Source: Flavobacteriaceae bacterium CG2_30_31_66
Lineage (GTDB): Bacteria > Bacteroidota > Bacteroidia > Flavobacteriales > Flavobacteriaceae
Length of the DNA stretch: 64,000 nucleotides
Reading direction: 5' to 3'
Assembly: GCA_001873065.1 (NCBI GenBank)
Contig: MNYM01000050.1
Coordinates: 1-64,000, forward strand
The notes beneath the pieces are model-generated. The model had not been told where the DNA came from and did no database searches. It saw nothing but the letters and a program-made list of their open reading frames with translations. Below, piece by piece: positions 33,706 to 42,360 of the stretch; position 1 is the first letter of the stretch, and each line of letters starts with the position of its first letter. The translations under genes were made by a program, and so were the position numbers.

Positions 33706-34652
33706 TATTTTTTCAGTCCTAATTCTCTTAAACGCTCTTCCAAAAACTCACCAGCAGTAATATCATCAAACTGTTTAGGATTGTTTTTATCAATACAATT
33801 TTCTAAGACATCCAATTTCATTTCAGAAATTGGGTGCATAAAAAACGGAATTGAATATCTTGAAGTTCCCCACAATTCTCTTGGTGGATTGATCACTCTG
33901 TGAATGGTAGATTTTAATTTGTTATTGCTGTGCCGTGATAACATATCTCCCACATTAATCATCAATTCATCAGGCTCTGCCATGGCATCAATCCATTTTC
34001 CATTATTGTCTTGTACTTGCAATCCTTTGCCTTGTGCGCCCATTAATAGTGTAATTAAATTAATATCTCCATGAGCAGCAGCTCTTTCAGCGCCTTTTGG
34101 TTCAGTTTCAATTGGTGGATAATGAATTGGACGCAAAATACTATTGCCATTTTTGATGTAATTATCAAAATACGTTTCTTCCAAATTCAAATGCGATGCT
34201 AGTGAACGCAACACATATTTGGCAGTTTTTTCGAGCATTCTATAAGTTTCTTTTCCAACTTCATTGAATTTTGGTAACTCTTCAACAATCACGTTAGCTG
34301 GATATTCCGCTTTCAAAGTAGGATTGTTTTCTACATATTGACCAAAATGCCAAAACTCTTTTAAATCCCCTTCTTTTTTTCCTTTGGCAGCTTCTTTTCC
34401 AAATGAAACATAACCTCTTTGCCCTCCAATACCCGGAATTTCATATTTTTTTTTAGTTTCTAAGGGCAAATCAAAAAAGTTTTTTATTTCTGCGTATAAA
34501 TCAGTTACTAATTTATCGTCTAAAAAATGACCTTTCAAGGCAACAAAACCTATATTTTCATAAGCATTTCCAATTTCTTTAATGAATTTCTGTTTTTTAG
34601 ACGGATCTTCTGATAAAAAATCAGCAAGATGTACGCTAGGTATGGTATTCAT
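33705..34652 (-). CDS. isopenicillin N synthase-like oxygenase
   Basis: A 315-residue 2-oxoglutarate/Fe(II)-dependent oxygenase of the isopenicillin N synthase superfamily. The N-terminal DIOX_N segment (IPSVHLADFLSED, YENIGFVALKGH) is followed by the jelly-roll core with iron ligands His and Asp in AAAHGDINLITLL and the distal His in STIHRVINPP; RYSIPFFMHP supplies the co-substrate Arg. Members hydroxylate or desaturate small molecules; no biosynthetic cluster surrounds it, so the substrate is open. It overlaps the SUI1-like gene by 1 base. Confidence 0.88.
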   Translation of the reverse strand: MNTIPSVHLADFLSEDPSKKQKFIKEIGNAYENIGFVALKGHFLDDKLVTDLYAEIKNFFDLPLETKKKYEIPGIGGQRGYVSFGKEAAKGKKEGDLKEFWHFGQYVENNPTLKAEYPANVIVEELPKFNEVGKETYRMLEKTAKYVLRSLASHLNLEETYFDNYIKNGNSILRPIHYPPIETEPKGAERAAAHGDINLITLLMGAQGKGLQVQDNNGKWIDAMAEPDELMINVGDMLSRHSNNKLKSTIHRVINPPRELWGTSRYSIPFFMHPISEMKLDVLENCIDKNNPKQFDDITAGEFLEERLRELGLKK

Positions 34653-34703
34653 GTATTATTTTTTATTGGGCAATAAAATTAGTAAAAAAATTATTGCAGT
34701 TGA

Positions 34704-35405
34704 TTATTTTTTTGAAAACGGTATCAAATAACTCAAAGTGTAGTTAAAACCAAAGCCTGTTCCACTTTCAAAAATTTGGTTAAAACCAGGAGAAAATAAA
34801 GTTTTGAAGTTGCTAGGTTCTTTCACAAACATCTTCACTTTATAAGAAACACTTGCACTTACAAAAAAATTTTTGAAAGTTTCAACTTTAATACCCACCA
34901 TAAATTCGGACCAATGCGCATTTAAATTATCAGTTTGTCCACTAACAATAGGATTTGCAGGAAAATAATTATTATTCACATTTGGCGTAAAACTATTGAT
35001 TGTTTGTTCAAAAAAACTTAAGCCATATCTGTATCCTACAAAAATTTCATTGTTCATATCCAACCAATTTTCATAAGCATTGTAGTTGAACCCCAATCTT
35101 ATGTAAGTTCCTTTTGCAGTAGAATTGGTATAATCCTCTTGAGTAGTTTCTTCTTCGAAACCAATTTCGGTGGCAATAAACAGTTGTTTTTTGATGCGAT
35201 AATCGCCCACTAATTCCAATCCATTATAATTTTCACCAATCAACCCTTTAATCGGTTTGCTGATGTCGATTCCAACACGAATTCCGAAAGGAGATTTATA
35301 CACAATTGAGTCTTTGTTTGATGATAAAGTATCAATCTTTTGTTTTTGAGCTACTGTTTCAGCAACCACAAATAGCACAAAAAAGCTAATGAAATATTTG
35401 AACAT
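34704..35405 (-). CDS. DUF6048 family outer-membrane-like protein
   Basis: About 233 residues. A signal peptide (MFKYFISFFVLFVVAETVAQ) precedes a strand-rich body (GIRVGIDISKPIKGL, IATEIGFEEE, YIRLGFNYN, FGFNYTLSYLIPF) typical of small beta-barrels; it matches the DUF6048 family of Flavobacteriia. The ATG at 35405 is preferred over one at 35414 because it begins the signal peptide cleanly. Either start lies within the last codons of the DUF6452 gene (20-29 base overlap), so the pair is translationally coupled. Function unknown; an outer-membrane location is likely. Confidence 0.82.
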   Translation of the reverse strand: MFKYFISFFVLFVVAETVAQKQKIDTLSSNKDSIVYKSPFGIRVGIDISKPIKGLIGENYNGLELVGDYRIKKQLFIATEIGFEEETTQEDYTNSTAKGTYIRLGFNYNAYENWLDMNNEIFVGYRYGLSFFEQTINSFTPNVNNNYFPANPIVSGQTDNLNAHWSEFMVGIKVETFKNFFVSASVSYKVKMFVKEPSNFKTLFSPGFNQIFESGTGFGFNYTLSYLIPFSKK

Positions 35406-35832
35406 GTGCTGCATTTTGATTGTTTATGATTGTAGTTGTTGCCTCAAAATCTGCAATCCAAGTGTTGTTGGAAATGTAGGAAACTTCGTCAAAATTTACT
35501 TTAAATCCGCAAGAACGAGAAACATAAATTTGCTGAGGCGTGTATCGAATTGTAAACTGATTCACAATATTTCCTCTCGAAAAATTGTACACAGTTTCAT
35601 TGGCAATCGTATTTAATGGTATTGAAATAGAATCTGTAGATTGATTCACAAAGAGGCTATCTTTTCCTGAGGCCCAAACGTATAATTGGTCAACATTTTT
35701 TAGTTGAGTTCTGTTGAGATTGTCATAGAAACGCAAAATCAATTTTGGAGTCACAGGATTTTGGGTACAAAAATCATCTTTTTCACAAGATGATATAATA
35801 CAAAAAAACACTAAAACAGTGAATATTTTCTT
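35386..35832 (-). CDS. DUF6452 family lipoprotein
   Basis: About 148 residues with a lipoprotein signal, MKKIFTVLVFFCIISSCEKDD (lipobox Cys17). The mature part is a compact beta domain: TPKLILRFYDNLN, LYVWASGKDSLF, IPLNTIANETVYNF and QIYVSRSCGFKVNFDEVSY. This is DUF6452, a family I know as paired with DUF6048 in Flavobacteriia. The frame is open to 35865, but the ATG at 35832 starts the signal peptide. Its stop lies inside the DUF6048 gene; the pterin dehydratase gene ends 4 bases upstream of its start. Confidence 0.85.
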   Translation of the reverse strand, partial: KKIFTVLVFFCIISSCEKDDFCTQNPVTPKLILRFYDNLNRTQLKNVDQLYVWASGKDSLFVNQSTDSISIPLNTIANETVYNFSRGNIVNQFTIRYTPQQIYVSRSCGFKVNFDEVSYISNNTWIADFEATTTIINNQNAAHVQIFH

Positions 35833-35836
35833 CATA

Positions 35837-36154
35837 TCAATCCTCATATTCTTCGTCATCGTCAATCTCTTCTACTTCTACAATCTTATTAATTGCAGTT
35901 GCCAATTGAAAATCCAAATCTGTAACACCACATGCATCATGAGTTGTTAGTTTGATTTCGAGCATGTTATAAATATTTGTCCATTCAGGATGATGATGTA
36001 ACGCTTCGCATTCGAAAGCAATTCTATTCATGGCAGACATGCAATCTTTGAAATTATCAAATTCAAAATCAGTAACAAGTGCATCATCTTCATATTCCCA
36101 ATCAATTAAATTGGCAAGTCTTTCTTCGATTTCTTTTGTGGTAAGTTTTTTCAT
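35837..36154 (-). CDS. pterin-4a-carbinolamine dehydratase
   Basis: A 105-residue PCD/DCoH enzyme. The active-site motif reads ALHHHPEW (His53-55) with THDACGVTDLD (His72, Asp73) after it, matching the family pattern. It dehydrates 4a-hydroxytetrahydrobiopterin after aromatic amino acid hydroxylation. No phenylalanine hydroxylase gene is in the window, so the real substrate may be another pterin. The C terminus is a run of acidic residues (EVEEIDDDEEYED). It is the first gene of a leftward run through DUF6452 and DUF6048. Confidence 0.92.
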   Translation of the reverse strand: MKKLTTKEIEERLANLIDWEYEDDALVTDFEFDNFKDCMSAMNRIAFECEALHHHPEWTNIYNMLEIKLTTHDACGVTDLDFQLATAINKIVEVEEIDDDEEYED

Positions 36155-36868
36155 GAATCAAAAGTAATAAAATACTTATTGAAAAACGATTTTTGAGGAT
36201 TGATTTTTGGTAAATGAACGAAGTCATATTTTTTATAGGAGCAGTGTTTTTTTGGCTAATTTTACCTAACTTGAATAAAAATAACCAATATTAAACCTTC
36301 AAAGCAATCAATATTTTTTGTCACAAGAAAACAGTTAATGAAGATTGTCAACCCAATTAAAACAAATTATTTTTGTTTTAATATTTAAATTAGTAATTCT
36401 TATAATAAATTGTTTTTCAATAAGATATGCTTATTTTTTAGACATTCCTCCATCAATCATTTGAGATATACATGTAATATGCTTGTTGTCATCTCTTTAT
36501 ATTATAAATCTAATTTCGTAATTTCTATAGGTTTTGACTAAATTTTAATAAATAATTATAATTTAACATGTTACAAAATTCTAATCGTTCCTTTTCAGTT
36601 CAAATTTACGGGTTTAATTTTGGATTCATTTCTGAAGTTTATACTATGAGAGAAATCTCTAATTGGAGAGGATTCTTTGAGGTCTCTGATCGCATTAGTG
36701 ACATTTCTTTGGCTATTTTGAGCCAATTGCTTCCTGTAGAAATTTTATATGAAAGTGCTTTTCAACTGCTAATTTGTCTGTCTAAGCCATGAGCAAAAAA
36801 TACTTAGCTGATGAAAATTTTTTAATAACGTCAATTCCAATCGTTGAAATTACCATAGATAAAAAGAT
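36155..36868. other. gene-poor stretch, possibly decayed
   Basis: About 700 bases without a well-supported gene. Contents: a 26-codon frame at 36214-36294 (treated separately), an AT-rich hairpin at 36356-36382 (ATTAAAACAAA...TTTGTTTTAAT), and a plus-strand 74-codon frame at 36568-36792 whose TGA overlaps the ATG of a second frame at 36789 (ATGA). The second starts MSKKYLADENF, then runs antisense to the ribbon-helix-helix gene. Neither plus-strand frame is convincing as an intact gene. Confidence 0.6.
36214..36294 (+). CDS. possible 26-residue membrane microprotein
   Basis: A short frame encodes MNEVIFFIGAVFFWLILPN followed by a polar tail (LNKNNQY). It would be a single membrane helix with a short cytoplasmic or periplasmic end. 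No promoter or family supports it, and AT-rich DNA readily yields such frames by chance. Listed because nothing else occupies the region and the hydrophobic/polar division is neat. Confidence 0.25.
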   Translation: MNEVIFFIGAVFFWLILPNLNKNNQY

Positions 36869-37042
36869 TCAAAAAATAACAAGCCGCAATTCTTTTGGTT
36901 CTCTTTTAGCATCTTTTAGCACTTTGTGCAGCATCCACTCAATTTGTCCGTTTGTAGATCGAAAATCATCTGCCGCCCATTTTTCAATAGCGTGAAGTAT
37001 GTTTTCATTGATACGTAGTGCAAATGACTTCTTTTTAGACAT
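36869..37042 (-). CDS. Arc-like ribbon-helix-helix DNA-binding protein
   Basis: A 57-residue protein read from the sequence: MSKKKSFALRINENILHAIEKW, then DDFRSTNGQIEWMLHKVLKDAK. The beta-strand KSFALRIN followed by two helices, with FRSTNGQIEW between them, is the Arc/MetJ-type ribbon-helix-helix fold used by small dimeric repressors. Related proteins are common in Flavobacteriia. It lies 19 bases downstream of the alpha/beta hydrolase gene on the same strand, so it may be co-transcribed and could regulate its own operon. The last residues (ELRLVIF) look unlike relatives; slight truncation is possible. Confidence 0.78.
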   Translation of the reverse strand: MSKKKSFALRINENILHAIEKWAADDFRSTNGQIEWMLHKVLKDAKREPKELRLVIF

Positions 37043-37061
37043 TTTAGCAGATTATTAGTTG

Positions 37062-37976
37062 CTATTTTTTGAATATAAAGTGAGAAATTTCTTTAATCAG
37101 TATTTCCGAAATAGGGAAACTATCTGTCATGTATGATTTTAAGTTGTCTTCTTCATTTTCAATGATTTTCAACACATGATTCATGTTTTTAATAATTACA
37201 AATTGTGCATCTGGCTTTGCTTTTGATAAGTTTTCAGCATCAGAAATCAATACTTGAATGTCTTTATCACCCTGAATAATCAATGTAGGAATGCTTACTT
37301 TTTTGATTTCATCAATCGGATTCAACGCAACCCACGAGCTAAAAAAAGGTTGGTTTTGTGGTGAAAAAAGCGATAATAAATTGGGATCAATTTCTTTGAT
37401 TTCGCCAGTTTCTTTCAGTTCTTTAAAATAATTTTCGGTCAATATTCCCAATTCTTTACTTTGATTGGTAATCTGTCTGACAATTGTTTTATCAATTGTT
37501 TCTCCAGCACCTGCCAAAGAAATATATTTATCTGCATTTTTAGATGCTATCATTGCCAATAAAGATCCTTGACTATGACCTATTAAAATAATGCTGGTAA
37601 AACGTGCATCATTTTTAAAATGTGAAATTACCACTTTTATATCACTCACAAAATCCTCTATCAAAATATCATTCAAAAAAGCTGCATTTTTTGGATTTGT
37701 AGTTCTTTTATCATAGCTGAAAAATGCGATGTTTTCTTGATTCACAGCTTTTCGAAATTGCTGTATATAATTTGCAGGACTTCCATTTCTATCTACACCA
37801 CCTGAACCATGAACCCAAATAATCAATGGACTTTTTTCGGAAGTATAACTTAGGGTTCCAGGCAATTGAATCACACCATTGTTGAGGTTGATTTCTTCGG
37901 ATTTTAGCTGCGCAAAAGAAATAACAATACAACAAAAAGTCAACGCAATGCAGGATATTATTTTTTTTGCTTTCAC
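37062..37976 (-). CDS. secreted alpha/beta hydrolase
   Basis: About 304 residues. A signal peptide (KAKKIISCIALTFCCIVISFAQ) leads into an alpha/beta hydrolase: IIWVHGSGGVDRNG (oxyanion loop), LIGHSQGSLLAMIAS with the nucleophile Ser, IQGDKDIQV near the acid, and MNHVLK with the catalytic His. It is an esterase or peptidase-like enzyme of unspecified substrate in the periplasm. The frame is open to a TTG at 38027, but that TTG lies inside a -7 box (TACATTTG, minus strand 38032-38025), so I start it at the GTG at 37976, directly before the signal peptide. Confidence 0.82.
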   Translation of the reverse strand: MKAKKIISCIALTFCCIVISFAQLKSEEINLNNGVIQLPGTLSYTSEKSPLIIWVHGSGGVDRNGSPANYIQQFRKAVNQENIAFFSYDKRTTNPKNAAFLNDILIEDFVSDIKVVISHFKNDARFTSIILIGHSQGSLLAMIASKNADKYISLAGAGETIDKTIVRQITNQSKELGILTENYFKELKETGEIKEIDPNLLSLFSPQNQPFFSSWVALNPIDEIKKVSIPTLIIQGDKDIQVLISDAENLSKAKPDAQFVIIKNMNHVLKIIENEEDNLKSYMTDSFPISEILIKEISHFIFKK

Positions 37977-38024
37977 AAGAAATAATTTGGTAATTAAAAT
38001 TGATTTAATATTAAAATAACACCT

Positions 38025-38032
38025 CAAATGTA
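38025..38032 (-). promoter_or_regulatory. -7 element of the alpha/beta hydrolase gene
   Basis: Read on the minus strand, TACATTTG matches TAnnTTTG. It overlaps the farthest-upstream candidate start (TTG at 38027), ruling that start out if the promoter is used. Confidence 0.5.
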
Positions 38033-38108
38033 GCCGTTAATTTTTACAATTTAAAATATTTCATCAAATATTTCTGTAATTTAGCCGAATATTTATAAAA
38101 TAAAAATC

Positions 38109-38891
38109 ATGTATTTAAAACTTATTTTATTAATCCCTTTTTTCTTACTGACAAAATCAACGCATGAAGATGATTTTTTTTGGGGACAAAACGGACACAG
38201 AGCTACAGGAAAAATTGCTGAAAATTATCTTACAAAAAAAGCGAAAAGAAATATTGATAAACTTCTGAAAGGCAAAAGTTTGGCTTTAGTATCAACCTAT
38301 GCAGATGAAATAAAATCTGACAGAAAATACAACAGTTATTCTGTGTGGCATTATGTAAACATGGGTTTGGAAGAATCTTATGAAGTATCAGAAAAAAATC
38401 CTGAAGGCGATTTGGTTGTTGGTATTGACACCTGTATTAAAGTGTTGAGAAACGACAAAAGTACTGAAGAAGACAAAGTTTTTCATTTGAAAATGTTGAT
38501 TCATTTAATTGGTGATTTGCATCAACCAATGCATATTGGAAGAAAAGAAGACAAAGGAGGGAATGATATTCAAGTTCAATGGTTTGGACAAGGCACTAAT
38601 TTACATTCAGTTTGGGACACCAAAATGATTGAAGACTATAACATGGGTTATTTAGAATTGGCTGCAAATGCCGATCATTTATCTAAAATACAAGTAACTT
38701 CTCTTCAAAAAGGAACTGTAATTGATTGGGTAAATGAAGTGCATGTGGCAACAAATGAAGTGTATAAATCAGTAAAAGTAGGCGAGAAGTTGAGCTACAG
38801 ATATTCCTATTTATACCTAGAAACTGTTAGAACACAATTGCAAAAAGGTGGTATTCGCTTGGCAAAAGTATTGAACGAAATTTTTGGATAA
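38109..38891 (+). CDS. S1/P1 family nuclease
   Basis: A 260-residue zinc-dependent nuclease of the S1/P1 (phospholipase C-like) fold that degrades single-stranded DNA or RNA outside the cytoplasm. Signal peptide about 1-17. The N-terminal zinc ligand Trp is in FFWGQNGHRATGKIAE, with further ligands in VSTYADEIKSD, VWHYVNM, HLIGDLHQPMHIG and DVHS-type NLHSVWDTKMI. The zinc-binding Trp is normally the first residue after cleavage, so a few residues (HEDDFF) before it would have to be removed. It stands alone. A gene-free stretch follows. Confidence 0.9.
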   Translation: MYLKLILLIPFFLLTKSTHEDDFFWGQNGHRATGKIAENYLTKKAKRNIDKLLKGKSLALVSTYADEIKSDRKYNSYSVWHYVNMGLEESYEVSEKNPEGDLVVGIDTCIKVLRNDKSTEEDKVFHLKMLIHLIGDLHQPMHIGRKEDKGGNDIQVQWFGQGTNLHSVWDTKMIEDYNMGYLELAANADHLSKIQVTSLQKGTVIDWVNEVHVATNEVYKSVKVGEKLSYRYSYLYLETVRTQLQKGGIRLAKVLNEIFG

Positions 38892-39304
38892 AACACTTTT
38901 ATTTATTTACAAACAAAGGAACTTTTTCAACCTCAAGCCAAGCTACAAAAATGATGTTTGAAATCAATTTTTATGATTGTTAGAAAATCGTGAATTTTGT
39001 ATCTTGATTATTCAACATGAATAAAATCTATTGTCTTAGTGTATTTTACAGAAAATTTTTAAGGTTTTATTTTAATTGTAATAGTTTGAGTAAATTGAAG
39101 CCAAGGATGAATTTCTTTGGTTTTTCCTAGTCTGTATAACGTAGAACTTTTATTTTATAAAATTGAATATTAGACACTTGAGATTTCATTACTAGGCGGT
39201 TTTCCTGAAGAAATATAAAAAATACTATATTCTTTTTTGGAATACATTCTCAGACGAAAAAGAGGTGCATTTTTGTTCTATTTTTTAGAATAAACTACCC
39301 ATAA
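38892..39304. other. intergenic region without recognised features
   Basis: About 410 AT-rich bases between the end of the S1/P1 nuclease gene and the end of the convergent sulfatase-fold gene. I see no open frame of interest, no clear U-tailed hairpin and no RNA signature on either strand, although two converging genes must end here. Confidence 0.6.
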
Positions 39305-41161
39305 TTATTTTCTTTCCAAAAAATCTTGATACGAAATTTGAGTAATCGCTTTTCCGAGAGAGTCTAATTTTGAAAGATTTTCTCCTAATGAAAAAATTGG
39401 TTTTTTACTGACATAATCAAATATGAAAACGCCATTTTTTGTTAAAGTTCCAAAACCTTTGTTAAAGATATAATGAGCATATTGTGCATCAGATTTTAAA
39501 AACATGTTTTTACCAAACACAAAATCAGTAGTTTCTCCGTTCAACAATTGTAGTAAAGTGAAAGAAAAATCAACCTGACTTGATACAATATCAACATTTT
39601 TTATTGGACTTTTTAAAGCACCACCCAACCAAAGCATGGGAATTTGAAATTTTTTCGGAGAAAAATAAGAACCTTTGTGTTTTGGTAAACTATGCCCATG
39701 ATCAGCCATAATAACGATTAATGTGTTTTCATACCAACATTGAGTTTTTGCAAAATCAATAAATCTTCCAATAATGCTATCTGTAAAATGGTGCGCACTT
39801 CTATATAAATCTTCCTCAGATTTTTTTCCAAATTTATAAGCTCCTTTAATTTCAAAAGGTTCGTGACTTGAAAGTGTAAGCGCAATATTAAAAAAAGGTT
39901 CTTTTTGAGGTTTTGCTAAATCATCAGCAAAACGTTGCATAAAAACATTATCATGAGCACCCCATTTCGAATTCCAATCGTCTTTGTCAAACACATTTCC
40001 GTCAATAATATGATTAATTCCAGCATTTCTGAGATAGGTGTTCATGTTACCAAAGTTCAAATCTCCGCCGTAGTAATAAGAAATTTCATAACCCAACGCT
40101 TTCATTTTTTTTGGCAACATTGGCAAACTTCTTGTTTTATTTGGCATTCTCATAATTCGTTCAAAAGGTTGTGGATAATAGCCACTCAAAATTGCAGGAA
40201 TTCCTTTATCTGTTCTGTCTCCATTTGAATAAAAATTGGTAAACAAGATTCCTTCTTTCGAAAGCCGATTTAAATTTGGAGTAACTCCTGATTCTCCTCC
40301 CAATGAACCTACTATTTTTGCAGATAAACTCTCCCAAATAATCAAAATAACATTAGGATTTGAGGTTTTTAAAATGCTGTCTTTTGTGATGGTCTCTAAT
40401 TTATTTTTAGAACGGAAAATGATTTTTTCTGCAACATCATTTTCAAAGTAAACGTAGGGATTTGTTCCGTCAGTTTTATTGGTCACTGAGTTGAAAAAAT
40501 TCCATATAAAATTCACAGCAGCATGATTTGCAAACATGTATTCTGAAAAATAAACATTGCTTTGATTTACTGGAATCGTTTGAAATCCACCACGAACAGG
40601 AATAATTAATGAAGCTGTAATCAATAGAAAAATAGGAATTTCTTTCAAGCTTTGTGAGTTTGTAATGGCTATATTTTTATCAATTGCCATTTTATAAACT
40701 TTAAAAAAAAGGATTGAAAAAAATATCCAACCAAAAATTCCTACCAATAACTGCATTTTTGAAGCAGATGTAATCATCAAAGTGGGTGTGTTCAAATATG
40801 GCAAAATCGAAGTATCTAAACGAACTCCCCATGCTTGGTATAAACCTGCATCAATAAAAAGCAATAAATTGATAAAAATGAGAATGAAAAAAGTATAAAA
40901 TCTAATGAATATTACATTGAATTTCATTGAAAAATAACTTATAATAGATATCAATAAAAAAGGAATGAAAGACAAATATCCAGCAAAAGAAATGTCTAAA
41001 GGCGACCCAAAATAAAATGTTTTAAGGGCATTTATGAAACCAATTTCTTGTGTTTTTTCGTAGTAATAAATTAGGAAAAATAAGCGGGCAAATGCAAAAT
41101 AAACCACCCAAAAAAGATAATATAAGATGAAGAAAATAAACTTATTTTTAAAACTTTTCAT
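39305..41161 (-). CDS. LTA synthase-like sulfatase-fold membrane enzyme
   Basis: A 618-residue protein: five N-terminal membrane helices (about residues 8-190) followed by a periplasmic alkaline-phosphatase/sulfatase domain. VILIIWESLSAKIVG gives the first metal ligand, NGDRTDKGIPAIL the nucleophile Thr, and MADHGHSLPKHKG the distal metal site. This architecture is shared by lipoteichoic acid synthase and phosphoglycerol or phosphoethanolamine transferases that decorate lipids or glycans. A Gram-negative host argues against true LTA synthesis. Its start is 3 bases after the tsaD stop, so the two genes are probably co-transcribed. Confidence 0.88.
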   Translation of the reverse strand: MKSFKNKFIFFILYYLFWVVYFAFARLFFLIYYYEKTQEIGFINALKTFYFGSPLDISFAGYLSFIPFLLISIISYFSMKFNVIFIRFYTFFILIFINLLLFIDAGLYQAWGVRLDTSILPYLNTPTLMITSASKMQLLVGIFGWIFFSILFFKVYKMAIDKNIAITNSQSLKEIPIFLLITASLIIPVRGGFQTIPVNQSNVYFSEYMFANHAAVNFIWNFFNSVTNKTDGTNPYVYFENDVAEKIIFRSKNKLETITKDSILKTSNPNVILIIWESLSAKIVGSLGGESGVTPNLNRLSKEGILFTNFYSNGDRTDKGIPAILSGYYPQPFERIMRMPNKTRSLPMLPKKMKALGYEISYYYGGDLNFGNMNTYLRNAGINHIIDGNVFDKDDWNSKWGAHDNVFMQRFADDLAKPQKEPFFNIALTLSSHEPFEIKGAYKFGKKSEEDLYRSAHHFTDSIIGRFIDFAKTQCWYENTLIVIMADHGHSLPKHKGSYFSPKKFQIPMLWLGGALKSPIKNVDIVSSQVDFSFTLLQLLNGETTDFVFGKNMFLKSDAQYAHYIFNKGFGTLTKNGVFIFDYVSKKPIFSLGENLSKLDSLGKAITQISYQDFLERK

Positions 41162-41164
41162 GTT

Positions 41165-42190
41165 TTATTCGGTTACTTTTAATCGCGCTTTTACAGCAGT
41201 TGAAATTTCGGCGTAATCATTTTTTAAGTACTTTAAATATCCAGTGATGGCAATCATTGCGGCGTTGTCTGTGGTGTATTCAAATTTGGGAATATAGGTT
41301 GTCCATCCCAAATATTTTTCAGCATTTTGCAATCTTTTCCTGATTTCAGAATTTGCAGAAACACCACCTGCAATAGCAATGTGTTTGATGCCAGTTTGTT
41401 TTACTGCTTTTTTGAGTTTATCCATCAAAATTTCAATTATTGTAAATTGAATGGATGCGCAAATATCATTTAAATTTTCATCAATAAAATGAGGATTTTT
41501 CTGTTGTTCTTTTTGAAGAAAATACAAAATAGCCGTTTTTAATCCACTGAAACTAAAGTTCAAATCAGCCACTTGAGGTTTTGAAAATGCAAACGCTTTC
41601 GGATTTCCCAATTGCGCATATTTATCAATAAATGGACCACCAGGATAAGGCAAACCTAAAATTTTTGCTGATTTATCAAAAGCTTCACCAACTGCGTCAT
41701 CAATAGTTTCGCCTAAAATTTCCATCGAAAATTCATCTGTAACTTTTACAATTTGTGTGTGTCCACCACTAATTGTTAAACAAATAAATGGAAAAGGAGG
41801 AATTTTTGCATCATCATTTTTAATGAAATGCGCCAAAATGTGCGCTTGCATGTGATTCACGTCAATCAAAGGAATATTTAATCCTAAAGCCAAAGATTTT
41901 GCAAACGAAGTGCCAACTAATAATGAACCCATCAATCCTGGACCATTTGTAAATGCAATTGCAGATAATTGATTCTTGGAGATATTCGCCTGAATCAAAG
42001 CTTGTTGCACAACAGGAACAATGTTTTGTTGGTGCGCTCTAGAAGCCAATTCTGGGACAACCCCACCATATTTTGCATGAACTTCTTGATTCGCTATGAC
42101 ATTACTCAGCACTTTTCCATCGCAAATTACTGATGCACTTGTGTCATCACAAGAAGATTCTATTCCCAGGATATAAGTGAATTGCTGCAT
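41165..42190 (-). CDS. tsaD: tRNA t6A synthase subunit TsaD
   Basis: A 341-residue ASKHA-fold protein that, with TsaB and TsaE, transfers threonylcarbamoyl to A37 of ANN-decoding tRNAs. ILGIESSCDDTSASV opens the domain; the iron-binding HMQAH (His113, His117) and ICLTISGGHTQIV are intact, as are IAIAGGVSANSEIR and TDNAAMIAITG. Length is typical. tsaB and tsaE are not in the window. It is divergent from tamB and followed closely by the sulfatase-fold gene. Confidence 0.96.
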   Translation of the reverse strand: MQQFTYILGIESSCDDTSASVICDGKVLSNVIANQEVHAKYGGVVPELASRAHQQNIVPVVQQALIQANISKNQLSAIAFTNGPGLMGSLLVGTSFAKSLALGLNIPLIDVNHMQAHILAHFIKNDDAKIPPFPFICLTISGGHTQIVKVTDEFSMEILGETIDDAVGEAFDKSAKILGLPYPGGPFIDKYAQLGNPKAFAFSKPQVADLNFSFSGLKTAILYFLQKEQQKNPHFIDENLNDICASIQFTIIEILMDKLKKAVKQTGIKHIAIAGGVSANSEIRKRLQNAEKYLGWTTYIPKFEYTTDNAAMIAITGYLKYLKNDYAEISTAVKARLKVTE

Positions 42191-42294
42191 TTAAAGTTAT
42201 TTTTTTGTAAAATTAAGTATAATTTCATTGAAGGTTATAATTTTTAATTATAGAAATTTTATAGTTTGATACATTTGTACGAAATTTGTGACAA

Positions 42295-42324
42295 TTGGCA
42301 ATATTTTTGCTTTTATTATGTTTG
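42295..42324 (+). promoter_or_regulatory. promoter of tamB
   Basis: TTG at 42295-42297, a 19-bp spacer and TATGTTTG at 42317-42324 give a full Bacteroidota promoter with transcription from about 42330. The TTG is the same triplet that would serve as the farthest-upstream start of tamB, so the true start must lie downstream. A second -7-like box, TACATTTG, is at 42270-42277 without a spaced TTG. Confidence 0.7.
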
Positions 42325-42360
42325 TACTTTAATTTTTTAAACCATCTCATTATCAAAAAA

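Noticed and set aside
38892..39304. Possible tRNA or structured RNA in the gap after the S1/P1 nuclease gene
   Set aside because: No cloverleaf, T-loop sequence or strong hairpin could be found on either strand.
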